Positions 5,259-7,651 of a stretch of DNA of 7,651 bases are shown one piece after another. The first letter of the stretch is position 1. The number at the start of each line of letters is the position of its first letter. Below the pieces are notes generated by a model. It searched no databases. It was not told the origin of the DNA and saw only the letters and a program-made list of their open reading frames with translations. The stretch is taken from positions 11,322 to 18,972 of the forward strand of contig JAOZLU010000070.1 of the NCBI GenBank assembly GCA_029934695.1. The letters are read 5' to 3'. Position numbers and translations under genes: made by a program. The stretch is from Desulfobacterales bacterium (lineage in GTDB: Bacteria; Desulfobacterota; Desulfobacteria; Desulfobacterales; 4be13).

Positions 5259-5992
5259 TGAAAGGCTGGTCTGCAGTTTATTACAGGGAACTTCTGATTC
5301 TCAGGCGGAAATTATCAAGACTGATTGCCTCCATGTCTGTTTCCCCCCTTTTGTTTCTCATTGCGTTCGGTTATGCCATGGGAAAAGAGATGAATATCCA
5401 AGGGCATACTTATATGGAATTTCTGATTCCCGGCCTGGTTGCCATGAGCAGCATGACCCAGGCCTTTGCCATTGCAAGTGAAATCAATGTGGCCCGCTTT
5501 TACTGGCATATTTTTGAGGAATTTCAGGCCGCTCCCATAAGCAATATGGCATATATCACAGGCGAAGTGCTTGCAGGAATGACAAGAGCGATGCTTTCCG
5601 TGGTGGTGATTCTCATTCTCGGGATGTTATTCGGCGTGACACTGTCTTACAATCCCCTGTTCTGGCTGGCAATATTCCTCAACAGCTTTGTGTTTGCCTC
5701 ACTTGCAGTGGGAATGGCCATGCTCGTCAAATCCCACGCTGATCAGGCCATGCTGACCAGTTTTGTGATCACGCCCATGGCGTTTCTTGGGGGCACCTTC
5801 TTTCCCATGGACCGCCTTCCCGACTGGGCCCAGAACATCCTTTTTTTCATCCCCCTGACCCACGCCTCAAAAGCGATACGTGCAGCCGCCTTCGGAAAGC
5901 AGCCGGATATTTTCTCATATCTCCTCCTGGCGGTCATGGGGTGCACTTTCTTTTTCATCGCGCTCAACTGTGTGAACAGGGCGAGAGACTGA
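5255..5992 (+). CDS. ABC-2 type exporter, permease subunit
   Basis: A 245-residue integral membrane protein with about six hydrophobic segments (near 24-42, 57-77, 110-130, 137-158, 165-183, 220-240). The late motif GGTFFPMDRLPDWAQ (179-193), followed by PLTHASKAIRAA (200-211), is the recognised signature of the ABC-2 membrane family that includes NodJ, DrrB and YadH. It forms the channel partner of the ATPase, and the complex would be a dimer of each subunit. The ATGATG at 5255 overlaps the ATPase stop, giving translational coupling; either ATG could be used. The preceding purine-rich GGAAAGAAAG could serve as the ribosome binding site. It is the last gene of the operon and converges on glnA. 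The substrate is unknown; nothing in the neighbourhood fixes it. Confidence 0.9.
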   Translation: MMKGWSAVYYRELLILRRKLSRLIASMSVSPLLFLIAFGYAMGKEMNIQGHTYMEFLIPGLVAMSSMTQAFAIASEINVARFYWHIFEEFQAAPISNMAYITGEVLAGMTRAMLSVVVILILGMLFGVTLSYNPLFWLAIFLNSFVFASLAVGMAMLVKSHADQAMLTSFVITPMAFLGGTFFPMDRLPDWAQNILFFIPLTHASKAIRAAAFGKQPDIFSYLLLAVMGCTFFFIALNCVNRARD

Positions 5993-6010
5993 TAATTGGC
6001 AATTGACAGT

Positions 6011-6076
6011 GTTGCCGGACGATGTTTGCAACAAAGATCAGCCTGACAGGAAGCGTTGCCGGACGGGGTTTGCAAC
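6011..6076. repeat. Duplicated 22-bp motif between the exporter and glnA
   Basis: GTTGCCGGACG-AT-GTTTGCAAC (6011-6032) and GTTGCCGGACG-GG-GTTTGCAAC (6055-6076) match at 20 of 22 positions, 44 bp apart. Each has GTTGC and GCAAC ends that can pair. The second copy overlaps the strong hairpin at 6060-6084. Confidence 0.65.
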
Positions 6077-6094
6077 CCCGTCCGAATTGTTTTA
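6060..6094 (+). terminator. Candidate terminator of the ABC exporter operon
   Basis: CGGACGGGGTT (6060-6070) and AACCCCGTCCG (6074-6084) form a perfect 11-bp stem with a TGC loop, followed by AATTGTTTTA. It lies 67 bp past the permease stop. The T-tract is short and interrupted, so efficiency is uncertain. The same stem is 41 bp past the glnA stop on the other strand, where no T-run follows; it may protect both convergent transcripts. Confidence 0.55.
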
Positions 6095-6125
6095 CGAGAA
6101 AACTCCTCTCACCCCTGACCCCGCT

Positions 6126-7541
6126 CTATATATCAAAATACAGGAAGAACTCATGCGGATGCGGGCGAAGTTTGACCTGATTGATCTCTTTCTCGGTCTT
6201 ATATTCAATCCACTTATCAATAACGTCTTTGGTGAACACGTCACCTTTGAGTAAGAATTCGTTGTCTTCCTCCAACGCGGCCATGGCCTCATCCAGAGAA
6301 CCCGGGGCAGACGGAATTTCAGCCAGCTCTTCCGGGGGCAGTCCGTAGATATCTTTATCCAGAGGATCACCCGGATCAATCTTGTTCTCGATACCATCCA
6401 ACACAGCCATCATGATGGCTGAAAATGCCAAGTATCCGTTACAGGACGGGTCAGGGGTCCGGAACTCTATCCGTTTTGTCTTGGGGGACGCGGAATACAT
6501 GGGAATACGGATGGCCGCGCTCCGGTTACGGCTTGAATATGCCAAGTTTACCGGGGCCTCAAACCCGGGAACCAGTCTTTTATAAGAATTGGTGGTGGGG
6601 TTGGTAAAAGCGCATAATGCTTTACAATGTTTCAATATGCCGCCGATGGCATACAATGCGTCCTGAGAAACCCCGGCATATTTGTCCCCTGCAAAAAGCG
6701 GCTTTCCCTCTTTCCATATACTGACATGGGTATGCATTCCGGTTCCATTATCCTCAAAAAGGGGCTTTGGCATGAAGGTAACAGTGTGGCCGTGGCGACA
6801 GGCCACGTTTTTGAGTACATATTTGAACCAGGCCAGTTGATCCCCCATCTGAAGCAGGGGTTTGAAACGCATATCAATTTCTGCCTGGCCTGCGGTTGCC
6901 ACCTCGTGATGCTGGCACTCAACATCTATTCCCAATTTTTCAAGAGTGAGGAGCATTTCTGTCCGCATGTCCTGGTATTTGTCCATGGGAGGAAGCGGAA
7001 AATATCCTTCCTTGTGCCGGGGTTTATAAGCGAGATTGGGGCCTTCATCCCGGCCGCTGTTCCATATTCCTTCTTTCGAGTCAACCATATAGGAAGCACT
7101 GTTTGTTGAGGATTCAAAACGGACATCATTAAAGATGAAAAATTCCGCCTCCGGCCCTATAAAAACAGTGTCGCCGATTCCGGTAGACTTGAGATACGCT
7201 TCGGCCTTCTGGGCGATATGCCTCGGATCACGGGTGTAAGGTTCCCGGGTAATAGGCTCAACGATGTTTCCGATCAGCACCAGCGTGGGTACTTCATAGA
7301 AAGGATCCATCTTGGCGGTTGAGGGGTCAGGCAGCACAAGCATATCACTGGCATTGATGGGCTGCCATCCCCGGATACTCGAGCCGTCAAAGCCGAACCC
7401 CTCATCAAAGGCGGATTCTTCCAATTCGCCCAGAGGAACCGTGAAATGCTGCCATACGCCCGGGAAATCCATGAAACGAATATCCACAACCCTTGCCTTA
7501 TTCTCTTTTGCCATGTCCAAAACTTGCTTAGGTGTCATCAT
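6126..7541 (-). CDS. glnA: Type I glutamine synthetase (GSI-beta)
   Basis: A 471-residue cytosolic enzyme that makes glutamine from glutamate, ammonia and ATP, and in bacteria forms a dodecamer. Visible landmarks are the Asp loop FGFDGSSIRGW (49-59), the metal-site glutamates in GPEAEFF (129-135), HHEVATAGQAE (211-221), NGTGMHTHVSIW (265-276) with active-site His270, the substrate loop NPTTNSYKRLVPGFEAPVN (314-332), and EFRTPDPS (359-366). Tyr399 in DIYGLPPEE corresponds to the adenylylated tyrosine of GSI-beta enzymes. Activity is therefore probably tuned by adenylyltransferase GlnE and PII, encoded elsewhere. Length is normal. The start is ATGATG. AGGAGGAG (7545-7552) lies 3 nt before the first ATG, so the second ATG at 7538 may be used equally. 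No convincing promoter is visible before the window edge. Confidence 0.97.
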   Translation of the reverse strand: MMTPKQVLDMAKENKARVVDIRFMDFPGVWQHFTVPLGELEESAFDEGFGFDGSSIRGWQPINASDMLVLPDPSTAKMDPFYEVPTLVLIGNIVEPITREPYTRDPRHIAQKAEAYLKSTGIGDTVFIGPEAEFFIFNDVRFESSTNSASYMVDSKEGIWNSGRDEGPNLAYKPRHKEGYFPLPPMDKYQDMRTEMLLTLEKLGIDVECQHHEVATAGQAEIDMRFKPLLQMGDQLAWFKYVLKNVACRHGHTVTFMPKPLFEDNGTGMHTHVSIWKEGKPLFAGDKYAGVSQDALYAIGGILKHCKALCAFTNPTTNSYKRLVPGFEAPVNLAYSSRNRSAAIRIPMYSASPKTKRIEFRTPDPSCNGYLAFSAIMMAVLDGIENKIDPGDPLDKDIYGLPPEELAEIPSAPGSLDEAMAALEEDNEFLLKGDVFTKDVIDKWIEYKTEKEINQVKLRPHPHEFFLYFDI

Positions 7542-7544
7542 AAA

Positions 7545-7552
7545 CTCCTCCT
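7545..7552 (-). promoter_or_regulatory. Strong glnA ribosome binding site
   Basis: AGGAGGAG on the minus strand precedes tandem ATG codons at 7541 and 7538. The first AGGAGG is 5 nt from the first ATG and 8 nt from the second, so the two starts cannot be separated from sequence alone. Confidence 0.75.
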
Positions 7553-7555
7553 GCT

Positions 7556-7640
7556 ATCAATTATGAATTATCAGAACAAGGTGGGTTCCGCTTCGCTTCA
7601 CCCACCCTACATCTGTCAGTTTCAATTATCAATTATCAAA
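7556..7640. repeat. AT-rich microrepeats around the third REP-like copy
   Basis: CAATTAT is tandemly repeated at 7623-7629 and 7630-7636. A related near-palindrome ATCAATTATGAATTATCA lies at 7556-7573, on the other side of the REP-like copy. Similar TAATTGGCAATTGA text occurs at 5993-6006. These look like low-complexity intergenic filler into which repeats have inserted. Confidence 0.45.
7580..7610 (-). repeat. Third REP-like palindrome, upstream of glnA
   Basis: The arms GGTGGGT (7580-7586) and ACCCACC (7600-7606) enclose the same 13-nt loop as the two copies at 12-42 and 60-90, and CTAC follows (7607-7610). It is identical across the whole 31 bp and in the same orientation. It lies 39 bp upstream of the first glnA ATG, so it is probably in the glnA 5' leader or promoter region. 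There the hairpin could affect transcript stability or translation. Confidence 0.8.
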
Positions 7641-7651
7641 CATCCAACATC

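Overview
The window looks like a chromosomal stretch from a Gram-negative bacterium. It carries type II secretion-type GspA/ExeA and GspB proteins and an adenylylatable GSI-beta glutamine synthetase. Together with the density of intergenic palindromic repeats, this fits Desulfobacterota (Desulfobacterales-like) best. That placement is an inference from gene style only; there is no rRNA or other marker gene here. All five genes appear intact, and there are no tRNA, CRISPR or transposase genes.

Layout. Positions 1-166 hold a tandem pair of REP-like palindromes and a separate 16-bp-stem hairpin. Positions 167-3832 are a minus-strand cluster read exeA/gspA-like ATPase, then gspB-like protein, then a YIP1-family membrane protein. 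The ExeA-like and GspB-like proteins are each predicted to have one membrane anchor. In known systems this pair helps the outer-membrane secretin cross or assemble in the peptidoglycan. The third gene is separated from gspB by 188 bp of repeat-like sequence. Positions 3833-4421 are a long divergent intergenic region. It contains a likely sigma-70 promoter for exeA, a 13-bp direct repeat overlapping that promoter, a near-consensus sigma-54 promoter pointing right, imperfect hairpins, and a 146-bp element with 26-27-bp inverted ends that resembles a MITE. Positions 4422-5992 are a two-gene ABC-2 exporter (ATPase and permease, 4-bp overlap). Positions 5993-6125 are a convergent intergenic region with a duplicated motif and a strong hairpin. 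Positions 6126-7541 are glnA on the minus strand. Positions 7542-7651, upstream of glnA, contain a third copy of the REP-like palindrome set in AT-rich microrepeats.

The genes themselves are ordinary family members. The most interesting material is intergenic: the sigma-54 promoter with candidate upstream sites that also overlap the divergent exeA promoter, the MITE-like element between that promoter and the exporter, the REP-like family with a GTAG foot, and a perfect anti-16S sequence at the end of gspB that faces no gene. I do not see clear evidence of a wholly new system.
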